Of a stretch of 64,000 bases of DNA, positions 49,611 to 57,635 are shown one piece after another. The notes beneath the pieces were generated by a model. It made no database searches and had not been told where the DNA came from. It was given only the letters and a program-made list of their open reading frames with translations. The position numbers and the translations under genes are program-made. Every line of letters starts with the position of its first letter. Positions within the stretch are counted from its first letter, which is position 1. Where the stretch lies: assembly GCA_947175495.1 (NCBI GenBank), contig CAMWNB010000003.1, positions 1-64,000 on the forward strand, in the 5' to 3' direction. This stretch comes from an uncultured Porphyromonadaceae bacterium (GTDB taxonomy: Bacteria; Bacteroidota; Bacteroidia; Bacteroidales; Muribaculaceae).

Positions 49611-51281
49611 CTATGGATTGAAATATTTTTTAATTGTTTCTGCGCTTGCCTGCGCAGGGGTCACTATGTTGAGAATTGACGGCTGGGGGCCATCTGCGAA
49701 GAAACGCGGCATGATGGCGCGCAGCATCGCATTGTTGCGCGCTTCATAGTAGTCGAAGCCGAAACCGGCAGCAATATCGCGAAGCGGCAGCTTCACGTCG
49801 GCAGCCAGAAAGCGTTCCATTTCAGGTAGGTCGCGTGTGGCCTTGATAAAACGGAATATGCCGCCGCCCCCGTTGTTGAGCACCACCATGCGGAATGTGG
49901 AGGGTATGCCGCCCACGGCCAGAGCGCCTAAATCGTATTGTGCGCTCATGTCTCCGGTTATAAGCAGAGTAGGGGATTCCGCCGTCATTGACGCCCCGAT
50001 GGCGGTGGATGTGCAGCCGTCAATGCCGCTGACGCCTCGGTTGCACTCCACGCGTCCGGCTGCAGAGCAGTCGAACAGCTGTGCGTAGCGCACGGCAGTG
50101 CCGTTGCTCAAGTGCAGATTTGTACCCGGAGGCAGGGCCGATAACAGTGCGCCCATGGCTGCGTAGTCGCTCCATGGAGCAGACTGCAAATACTCGTAGG
50201 AACTCTGCATTGCGTTTTTCGACGCCCGTAGCCATACCTCCCGATAGTTGCTTTTACTTTCCGAAAGCAAAGGTACAAGTCTGCCGAACAGAGCGCCCGG
50301 CGTGCAGTCGATGCGTTGCGTGAGATTCAACAAAGGATCGAGACAATGATCGCAAGTGCCTATGCTCCAGTGAGCAAACTTGCGACTGCGAAGTTCGCTC
50401 TTAATCATGCGCGACAGCAGAGAGCCACCTAAGGTGATGACCAGATCGGGCGACAACAAATCTGTTTTCTCCCGAGCCGTCATTGCACGCAGCGTAGCGT
50501 CTATGTTGCCCACAAATTGCCCGCGCAGGTTGCTTTGCGCCTCACACAGCACGGCGCAGTTCGACGGCATAGCTTCCAGCAAGCGTGCAAGTTCTGCCGC
50601 CGGAGGCATGAACCCGGCCACAATCAGCACCTTCTCAGCATTGCTGATTGCCTCAGCCAACGCTCTTACCGCGTCTTCCGGCAATGCTTCCGCAGGCCGC
50701 ACGAACTCGGGAAACATGAAGTCGTCAGCCGAATCGTCGTCTACCGAATCTATGGGTTCATCTATTTGAATATTAATGTGGACTGGTCCGCGTGAGGGGG
50801 TGAGAGCCTGCATCAGCGCATCGCACACGCGACGCCGACACAGGCGACGCAGCCCTTCGTCATTGTCGCGGCACACCGGCAAATCATAGCTTCCTTTGAC
50901 CACGGCACACAACGCGCCGGCCTGGCGTATGGTCTGACTGTCGTCCTGATCAATCCACTCCTCCGGGCGGTCGGCGGTGAGTGCTATCAATGGGATGTTG
51001 CGATAGTAGGCTTCTGCCAGTGCAGGTCCATAGTTCAAAGCGGCGCTGCCGCTTGTGCACGTCATGGCAACAGGGCGCCCTGTCTGCACGGCCATGCCGA
51101 GCGCCACGAATGCCGCAGTACGTTCGTCAATCACCGACGTGCATTCCAGCCCCGCAGTTCGTGCGAGCGCCACAATCAGCGGCGCATTGCGCGACCCTGG
51201 CGACACCACCACATGCCGCACGCCGTAACGCACCAGAGCATGCGCCACACAGCGGCAGGAATATTTTACTGTATTCAGCAT
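49611..51281 (-). CDS. menD: SEPHCHC synthase
   Basis: [46 protein letters not shown]. Confidence 0.96.
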   Translation of the reverse strand: MLNTVKYSCRCVAHALVRYGVRHVVVSPGSRNAPLIVALARTAGLECTSVIDERTAAFVALGMAVQTGRPVAMTCTSGSAALNYGPALAEAYYRNIPLIALTADRPEEWIDQDDSQTIRQAGALCAVVKGSYDLPVCRDNDEGLRRLCRRRVCDALMQALTPSRGPVHINIQIDEPIDSVDDDSADDFMFPEFVRPAEALPEDAVRALAEAISNAEKVLIVAGFMPPAAELARLLEAMPSNCAVLCEAQSNLRGQFVGNIDATLRAMTAREKTDLLSPDLVITLGGSLLSRMIKSELRSRKFAHWSIGTCDHCLDPLLNLTQRIDCTPGALFGRLVPLLSESKSNYREVWLRASKNAMQSSYEYLQSAPWSDYAAMGALLSALPPGTNLHLSNGTAVRYAQLFDCSAAGRVECNRGVSGIDGCTSTAIGASMTAESPTLLITGDMSAQYDLGALAVGGIPSTFRMVVLNNGGGGIFRFIKATRDLPEMERFLAADVKLPLRDIAAGFGFDYYEARNNAMLRAIMPRFFADGPQPSILNIVTPAQASAETIKKYFNP

Positions 51282-51291
51282 AATGTTTCTG

Positions 51292-51299
51292 CAAAATTA
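51292..51299 (-). promoter_or_regulatory. Putative -7 box (TAATTTTG, minus) for the menD-B-C-E operon
   Basis: CAAAATTA on + strand, 11 bp upstream of the menD start. Confidence 0.55.
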
Positions 51300-51322
51300 G
51301 AAATTTTTCGCGAGATTTTGCT

Positions 51323-51330
51323 TACTTTTG
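51323..51330 (+). promoter_or_regulatory. Putative -7 box TACTTTTG for the acyltransferase gene
   Basis: Divergent to the menD promoter. Confidence 0.5.
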
Positions 51331-51358
51331 TAGCGCAAACACAAACCGATTGCATAAG

Positions 51359-52456
51359 ATGGGAACACAACGTCTACGTCTTCATTATTTCGACATGCTC
51401 AAAGGCATCGCCATATTCATGGTGGTAATGGGACATGTTATCGCTTTTTGCGTCAGGGGCATTGACAGCACGCCGTTGTTCAAATTCATAGGGGCCATTC
51501 ACATGCCCTTGTTCTTCTTTATCAGCGGATGGATGTCGTGGCGCACCGACGGCGCCGGGCCGAATATAGTTCGTCGGGCGTGGCAGTTGCTGCCGCCGAT
51601 GTTGTTTATGAGCACCCTGTGGATTTTTTATTTCCCGCATTCGGGACTTGAAAGTCCATTGAACTCAACGTTCGCCGGCTTGTGGGGCGATTCGTTCAAG
51701 AACGGATATTGGTTCACACTCGTGCTGTTTGAGGTTATTCTTATATACGCCGCATTTCTCCCGGTTTTGCGCAAATGCCGCACCGTAGGAAAAGAAGTAG
51801 CAGTCATGGCAGCAGCGGCAGCACTGACTTTTGGTGTGAATTATGGACTGGAAGCCATCGGATTCAGCCACTATCTCAGCTTTGATTTAGCCAGCATGTA
51901 CCTGCCCGTGTTTTTAGCGGGCGTCCTGGCCCATCGGCATAAGGGTCTTTTCGAACAAGCGTGCTCTTCCGTAGGCGTCACCGTTTCACTGGCAGTCGTG
52001 TCGCTGACTATCTATGTGCTATCGTGGAGTTGGGAGTTTGCGTGGGCCGATGCGTGCGTGCTGACTCTTTTCCGCATAATGTTTCATCTTGCGCTCGCGG
52101 TTGTGGCGATAGCTGTCGTAAAGCCATGGAGCAAGGAGGCATTCGGCCCGGCCGCGCCGGCAGCAGGCAGGCCCATGGCCCGAATGTGGGCCTATCTTGG
52201 TCGCGAAAGCCTGGCGATATATCTCCTGCACTATTTCTTCCTCTTTCCGCTCGGATTCACACGCGGCCTCCTGCAAGACATGAATCTTGCCATTGTTCCT
52301 ATGGTGGCGTTTACCGTAATTGTTGCGGCAGCCATCACCGGCGTGGTGCTGTGTGCCAATCGCCTGTTGCTCCCCTCGCAGCTGTTGTCATGGCTGATGT
52401 GCGGGCGTCTGCCGAAGTTTCTAACGAATCAAAAGACTGTAAAATATACAAAATGA
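51359..52456 (+). CDS. Acyltransferase 3 family integral membrane protein
   Basis: RLHYFDMLKGIAIFMVVMGHVIAFC...HMPLFFFISGWMSWR; multiple TMs. Confidence 0.88.
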   Translation: MGTQRLRLHYFDMLKGIAIFMVVMGHVIAFCVRGIDSTPLFKFIGAIHMPLFFFISGWMSWRTDGAGPNIVRRAWQLLPPMLFMSTLWIFYFPHSGLESPLNSTFAGLWGDSFKNGYWFTLVLFEVILIYAAFLPVLRKCRTVGKEVAVMAAAAALTFGVNYGLEAIGFSHYLSFDLASMYLPVFLAGVLAHRHKGLFEQACSSVGVTVSLAVVSLTIYVLSWSWEFAWADACVLTLFRIMFHLALAVVAIAVVKPWSKEAFGPAAPAAGRPMARMWAYLGRESLAIYLLHYFFLFPLGFTRGLLQDMNLAIVPMVAFTVIVAAAITGVVLCANRLLLPSQLLSWLMCGRLPKFLTNQKTVKYTK

Positions 52457-53589
52457 ATAAGTCTATTAAATTGTCGCTGCCGCATATGGGCGGCAATGAG
52501 CAGCATTGGGTCAACGAGGCATTCCGTTCCGGATGGGTGGTGCCGCTCGGGCCCAATGTCGACGAATTCGAGCGCCTGCTTGGCGAGTACATCAATGCGC
52601 CCGGACGCGTTGTCGCCCTCAGCGCGGGCACAGCCGCCTTGCACCTCGGCCTTGTGATGCTTGGTGTAGAGAAAGGCGACGAGGTCGTGTGCCAGTCGTT
52701 TACATTCTCGGCTTCTGCCAACCCCATCTGTTATCAAGGAGCCTCGCCCGTGTTTGTCGGTAGCGAAAAAGACACCTGGAACATGGACCCCGAAGCACTC
52801 AACCGCTGCATAGCCGACCGAGTGCGTGCGACCGGACGCAAGCCCAAGGCTATCGTGCCGGTACACCTCTACGGTCTGCCCGCCAAGATGAACGAAATCC
52901 TTGCGGTAGCCGATAAATGGCAGATTCCTGTGCTTGAGGATGCCGCCGAAGCTCTCGGCTCCGAACTTGATGGAAAGCGCTGCGGCACCTTCGGCCAATA
53001 TGGTGCGCTGAGCTTTAACGGCAACAAAATCATCACTACTTCTGGCGGCGGCGCGCTCGTGTGTCCCGATGCCGAGGCAGCTGTGCGGGTGAAGTTCTAT
53101 GCCACACAGGCGCGGGAAAACCGCCCGTACTATTATCACGAAGTGATAGGGTACAACTACCGCATGAGCAACGTATGCGCCGGAGTGGGCGTAGGACAGA
53201 TGGACGTGCTGCAAGAGCATGTGGATCGTCGCCGTGCCATCCACGCCCTCTACACCGAACTGCTCGCCGAGGTGCCCGGTGTGGAAGTCAAGCAGAATCC
53301 GACACCGGCGTTCGACAGCAATTTCTGGCTGTCGACAATAGTGATAGATCCCGCTACAGGACATACGCCCGACGAAGTCCGGCTCGCGCTCGCCGCCCTC
53401 GACATCGAGACGCGCCTGCTGTGGCGTCCGATGCACATGCAGCCGGTGTTTGCCGATGCGCCATATTATGGTGCGGGAGATGTGGAGCGCGAACTCTTCG
53501 AGCGTGGTCTGTGCCTTCCCAGCGGCTCCATTCTCGACGACAGCGATATAGAGCGCACTGCCGCAGCCATCAAAGGCGTGCTGGCATGA
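52453..53589 (+). CDS. DegT/DnrJ/EryC1/StrS-family aminotransferase
   Basis: VALSAGTAALHLGLVMLGVEKGDEVVCQSFTFSASANPI, EDAAEALGSELDGKRCGTFGQYGALSFNGNKIITTSGGG. Confidence 0.93.
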   Translation: MNKSIKLSLPHMGGNEQHWVNEAFRSGWVVPLGPNVDEFERLLGEYINAPGRVVALSAGTAALHLGLVMLGVEKGDEVVCQSFTFSASANPICYQGASPVFVGSEKDTWNMDPEALNRCIADRVRATGRKPKAIVPVHLYGLPAKMNEILAVADKWQIPVLEDAAEALGSELDGKRCGTFGQYGALSFNGNKIITTSGGGALVCPDAEAAVRVKFYATQARENRPYYYHEVIGYNYRMSNVCAGVGVGQMDVLQEHVDRRRAIHALYTELLAEVPGVEVKQNPTPAFDSNFWLSTIVIDPATGHTPDEVRLALAALDIETRLLWRPMHMQPVFADAPYYGAGDVERELFERGLCLPSGSILDDSDIERTAAAIKGVLA

Positions 53590-54233
53590 CGCTTACGCCT
53601 TTAGTGGCATTTGACCTCGACGACACACTTTACTCCGAGCGAGATTTTCTGCACTCGGGGTGGCGTGCCGTCGCACGAGCCGCGGCCATTCATGGTCTTG
53701 AAGCCGGAGAAGCCTGGCGCATCATGAGCACCGCTCCCGATGCGTTCGACGCCCTGCATGCGCGCCTGCCGATTATGACAGTGGATGAGATGCTGCATGT
53801 CTATCGCACGCACATGCCCGACATCGCGCTATACACAGGCGTGGACGACACGCTCGAATGTCTGCGTTCGCGTGGCTGCCCGATAGCCATAATCACTGAC
53901 GGACGCAGCCTTTCGCAACGCAACAAGATAAAGGCACTCGGGCTCGAACAGTATGCCGACTATGTGAGTGTCAGCGAGGAAATTGGCGCGGACAAGACAT
54001 CCGATTCCCCGTTCCGTATTCTCATGGACATGTTTCCAGGCTATCATTATATATATGTCGGCGACAATCCTGCCAAAGATTTCGTCTGGCCCAACCGCCT
54101 TGGATGGACCACCGTGATGTTGCGCGAATCCCGCCCAGGTCTTAACATTCATCCGCAGACGCTCCCGCAAGAAAAAATCTATGCGCCTCAACGAGTCGTC
54201 AGTCATATCGGCGAGCTTACATCTATTCTGTGA
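53586..54233 (+). CDS. HAD-family hydrolase
   Basis: VAFDLDDTLYSERDFLHSG, IITDG, KTSDSPFRILMDMFPGYHYIYVGDNPAKDFVWPNRLGWTTV. Confidence 0.92.
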   Translation: MTLTPLVAFDLDDTLYSERDFLHSGWRAVARAAAIHGLEAGEAWRIMSTAPDAFDALHARLPIMTVDEMLHVYRTHMPDIALYTGVDDTLECLRSRGCPIAIITDGRSLSQRNKIKALGLEQYADYVSVSEEIGADKTSDSPFRILMDMFPGYHYIYVGDNPAKDFVWPNRLGWTTVMLRESRPGLNIHPQTLPQEKIYAPQRVVSHIGELTSIL

Positions 54234-54268
54234 TGCGCTTTTGATTTTGTCAAGTCAGGCGGATTTTG

Positions 54269-54276
54269 TAATTTTG
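54269..54276 (+). promoter_or_regulatory. Putative -7 box TAATTTTG for the WecG-like gene
   Basis: 28 nt before the ATG at 54304. Confidence 0.5.
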
Positions 54277-54303
54277 CGTACGGTTAACAATAGTACAAGT
54301 ATT

Positions 54304-55005
54304 ATGGAAAAATGCAGCCTTAAAGGTGTTGACGTGTATCCTTTTCGCTCAGCTGACGAGATTATAGACTTCGCGGACCAACGGAAAGGCATTCTCGTAG
54401 CTATCAATGCCGAAAAGGTGATGCATGCCACCGAGGAGACACGCCGCATCATCAACTCCAACATAGGCTATTGCGATGGCAGCGGCCCGGTGCTGGCGCT
54501 TCGCCGAAAAGGATTTGCCGATGTGTGCAAAGTGGCCGGGTGCGACCTGTGGTTACTTATCATTAAGCGTTTTCAGTCCACAAAGACATTTTATATAGTT
54601 GGCGCATCCGACGAGGTGAACCGTATCACTGTCGAGAAACTGCGCAAGGAATTTCCGGCAATGAAGATTGTTGGCAACCGCAACGGCTATCTTGCCTGCG
54701 ATACCGACCGTCAGTCACTTATCGACGACATCGCCGCCAAAAAGCCCGATGTGGTGTTCGTGGCCATGGGATCGCCCAGGCAGGAACTGCTTATGGCAGA
54801 AATGCAGAAGCGCCACCCGCAGGCCATCTATCAAGGTCTGGGTGGCAGCTTCGACGTGTATGTGGGCATCCACAAGCGCGCCGGAAAATGGTGGACCGAC
54901 AACCATCTGGAGTCGCTTTTTCAAGTGATTCACGAGCCCAAGCGCATTAAGCGCAAAATCAAGTACTGGCGCTTCGCATGGTGGTTGCTTACAAAGCAAT
55001 TATAG
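54304..55005 (+). CDS. WecG/TagA/CpsF family glycosyltransferase
   Basis: YCDGSGPVLALRRKG, FYIVGASDEV, DVVFVAMGSPRQELLMAEM, GLGGSFDVYVGIHKRAGKWWTDNHLE. Confidence 0.93.
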   Translation: MEKCSLKGVDVYPFRSADEIIDFADQRKGILVAINAEKVMHATEETRRIINSNIGYCDGSGPVLALRRKGFADVCKVAGCDLWLLIIKRFQSTKTFYIVGASDEVNRITVEKLRKEFPAMKIVGNRNGYLACDTDRQSLIDDIAAKKPDVVFVAMGSPRQELLMAEMQKRHPQAIYQGLGGSFDVYVGIHKRAGKWWTDNHLESLFQVIHEPKRIKRKIKYWRFAWWLLTKQL

Positions 55006-55013
55006 ATTGAGTT

Positions 55014-55778
55014 TCAGAAAGGCGTAACAAGTTCGCACTGCACCTTTCCGACCGGCAGCTTGCCCTCAAGACGCAGGGGTATGCGGCTTTCTGCAGTGCT
55101 TATCCACGCGTCCATGTTGTCCGACGTCTTCTTCATGTTGTCGCCGGTGAAAATAAACGTTATGTGGTAGCATGGACACTCCTTGTTGGCGAGCTTGACA
55201 TTCTCGACACCCTGATACTTGAATGTGAGCTTTTCTTTTTGCTTGCCGGAGAAGATATTTATGGTCACGGTGTGTCCCGGCTCCCATTTTTCAAAAGGCA
55301 GGTTGCGCATATAATAAAACGACGACATCATGTCGACGGTCGTGCCCACGGCAGTGAGCGTGCGCGTCTCGTCGCGGATAATCCTGCCTTTTTTCCACAC
55401 CTTGCGGATGCAGTCGCCGGTATATGTATAACCGTTGCGCGAGAATCGCACAATATCGTGCTTGCGTTCGTTGCCTTCGTTGGCGAGTTTTTCGTAGAAG
55501 GTAGGACTGAAATCGGCGCGCCGCATTGTAGTCTTCAGCGTGTCGCGCACTTTGTAGAACTTGTCGGCCCATGGCTCAGACGCAGCAGTCAGTTGCGCGT
55601 TGCACATCTCACCGCCACCGGGCAGCATGCGTATGTCGGCATATCCCGCCGTCTTGTTGATGAGCCCCCAGCGGTAAAGTACCTTGTAGCGCAGTGCCTC
55701 ATTGTCGAAACTGCGCGCTGTGGCCATGATGCCGGCGAAGAGCAGGAGAAGTAATAGGATTGTCTTTCTGTGAGTCAT
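55014..55778 (-). CDS. DUF3108 domain-containing periplasmic protein
   Basis: MTHRKTILLLLLLFAGIMATARSFDNEALRYKVLYRWGLINKTAGYADI...CYHITFIFTGDNMKKTSDNMDAWISTAESRIPLRLEGKLPVGKVQCEL. Confidence 0.85.
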   Translation of the reverse strand: MTHRKTILLLLLLFAGIMATARSFDNEALRYKVLYRWGLINKTAGYADIRMLPGGGEMCNAQLTAASEPWADKFYKVRDTLKTTMRRADFSPTFYEKLANEGNERKHDIVRFSRNGYTYTGDCIRKVWKKGRIIRDETRTLTAVGTTVDMMSSFYYMRNLPFEKWEPGHTVTINIFSGKQKEKLTFKYQGVENVKLANKECPCYHITFIFTGDNMKKTSDNMDAWISTAESRIPLRLEGKLPVGKVQCELVTPF

Positions 55779-55800
55779 AAGCGGAGGGAGGGGTGATGAA

Positions 55801-56457
55801 TTAGTGTTGCGTGTCGTCCTGTTCCTGCGGGAAAAGCGGGAGAGCCGAGCGCTTTGCAAGTGTTATGCGCTTGTTTCGCCAGCACTTGCGGCACACGGCC
55901 ACATAGCGCTCGTCGCCGCCAATCTCCACCAGCGCGCCTTCTTCAACGATGTCGCCGTTGGCATCTATGCGGGCGTTGATTATTGTCTTGTTTCCGCAGT
56001 TGCAGGTTGATTTTATCTCGTCAATCGTATCGGCTATTTCGAAAAGGCGTTTTGAACCCTCGAAAAGATGGCTCTGGAAGTCAGTGCGCAGACCGTAACA
56101 GATAACATTACTGCCGAAATCATCAACGATGCGGCTGAGCTGGTCCACCTGTGCGGTGCTGAGAAACTGCGCCTCGTCAATGAGATACCAGTCCACCGAT
56201 GTGCCGTTGGCTTTCACATACTTGGCCGCCACTTCGTAAAGGTCGGTCTCGGGATAAATCCAGGTGCAGTCACGCTTGATGCCGATGCGCGATTTTATTA
56301 CGCTGTCGCCTTCGCGCGTATCCACTACAGGTTTCATGCAGCGGTAGCTCATGCCACGCTCTTCGAAGTTGTAGGCAGTAGTAAGTAGCAGTGCGGTTTT
56401 TGCCGAGCCCATGGTTCCGTAGCGGAAGTACAGTTTACCTTTTTTATAGCGATACAT
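55801..56457 (-). CDS. tdk: Thymidine kinase
   Basis: LYFRYGTMGSAKTALLLTTAYNFEERG, LIDEAQFLS, Zn Cys motifs CNCGNK/CRKCW. Confidence 0.95.
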   Translation of the reverse strand: MYRYKKGKLYFRYGTMGSAKTALLLTTAYNFEERGMSYRCMKPVVDTREGDSVIKSRIGIKRDCTWIYPETDLYEVAAKYVKANGTSVDWYLIDEAQFLSTAQVDQLSRIVDDFGSNVICYGLRTDFQSHLFEGSKRLFEIADTIDEIKSTCNCGNKTIINARIDANGDIVEEGALVEIGGDERYVAVCRKCWRNKRITLAKRSALPLFPQEQDDTQH

Positions 56458-56491
56458 TTTATATAATGTGAAATTGGTTCGAATTGTTTGG

Positions 56492-56499
56492 CAAAGATA
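56492..56499 (-). promoter_or_regulatory. Putative -7 box (TATCTTTG, minus) for tdk
   Basis: CAAAGATA on + strand. Confidence 0.5.
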
Positions 56500-56546
56500 G
56501 CAACAAAAAATAATGTTTCAGCTTCCGGAGCGACGAAAGTTATCAA

Positions 56547-57632
56547 CTATGCAAGTAAATCGCACATGATTCCGTCCGACACTATCCAGCGCTCTTCCGG
56601 AATGCGAAGACGACCGGCCTCGCGGATTACGACCCCGGACCTAAGATATTTGCTGGCTCTGCGCAGCAAGGCATCGGCGTCGTCGGCCGTCATGAGGGTC
56701 AGATCAAGACCATCGGCCGTGCGCAACCCTGTTATTATCATGTCGTTGAGTCTTTCAGTGGCAGTCTCCTCCTCCGGTTGCGTGCCGTTGTGAAGCCATT
56801 TTGCGATGCTGGAGGGTCCCGCGCGTCGCAGACCGCTCGCATCGCAGCTGTGTGCGCCCGGTCCAAGGCCGAGATAGGGCGTGGCCGTCCAGTAGGCCGA
56901 GTTGTGACGTGAGCGGTAACCGGGTCGTGCGAAATTGGAAATCTCGTAATGCTCCATGCCTGCGTCGCGCGATTCGCGACAGAGTAGGGCATACATCTCC
57001 GCTACTATATCGTCGGGCGCAGCCTTGATTTTACCTGCCTTCAGCATGGCTGTGAGGCGTGTGCCGGGTTCATATCCGAGCGAGTAGGCCGAGAGGTGTT
57101 CAATGCCTGTGGAAAGAAGGCGACGCAGGCTATACTGCCATGACCCCTCGCTCTGCCCGGGCAGTCCGTATATAAGGTCGCAGCTGATGTTGGCAAAGCC
57201 GGCCGCGCGTAGGATGCCGATTGCATCCAACGCCTCGTCTGCGCTGTGTCTGCGGCCCACGGCATTCAACTCGCCGTTTACAAGGCTTTGCACGCCCATG
57301 CTCACACGATTGAAACCAAGTTCAGTCCAGCGGACGGCCGACTGCGGGTTCACATCCTCGGGATTTACCTCTATCGTGCGTTCTATAGCCGACCACATCG
57401 GCAGTTCGTCGCATATGCGTTCGAGCAGTTCGGGTGCAAGTGCCGAAGGTGTGCCCCCTCCAAAGTACACGGTAGTGATATCTTCTCCAGCGAGTTCGCC
57501 AAGCCTCGCATGGTATTCGGCCATAATGCCGTCAGTAACCTCTCGGGCATGCTCCATACGGGGCGTGCTGAAAAAATCGCAGTACGCGCACTTCGCATGG
57601 CAGAATGGGATATGTACGTACACTCCGGCCAT
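56547..57632 (-). CDS. hemW: Radical SAM HemW-like protein (coproporphyrinogen III oxidase-like)
   Basis: VYVHIPFCHAKCAYCDFFS, FGGGTPSALAPELLERI. Confidence 0.93.
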   Translation of the reverse strand: MAGVYVHIPFCHAKCAYCDFFSTPRMEHAREVTDGIMAEYHARLGELAGEDITTVYFGGGTPSALAPELLERICDELPMWSAIERTIEVNPEDVNPQSAVRWTELGFNRVSMGVQSLVNGELNAVGRRHSADEALDAIGILRAAGFANISCDLIYGLPGQSEGSWQYSLRRLLSTGIEHLSAYSLGYEPGTRLTAMLKAGKIKAAPDDIVAEMYALLCRESRDAGMEHYEISNFARPGYRSRHNSAYWTATPYLGLGPGAHSCDASGLRRAGPSSIAKWLHNGTQPEEETATERLNDMIITGLRTADGLDLTLMTADDADALLRRASKYLRSGVVIREAGRLRIPEERWIVSDGIMCDLLA

Positions 57633-57635
57633 GGG

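Noticed and set aside
51961-52452. Long N-terminal extension of the DegT ORF (51961..53589)
   Set aside because: Runs out of frame through the acyltransferase gene; MNKSIKLSLPHMGG at 52453 is the natural start.
52429-53436. 335-aa minus ORF opposite the DegT aminotransferase
   Set aside because: Shadow ORF; the plus-strand frame has full DegT motifs.
53061-53585. Alternate-frame N-terminal extension of the HAD gene (ORF 53061..54233)
   Set aside because: Extension reads out of frame through the DegT gene; true HAD start MTLTPLVAFDLDD overlaps the DegT stop (ATGA).
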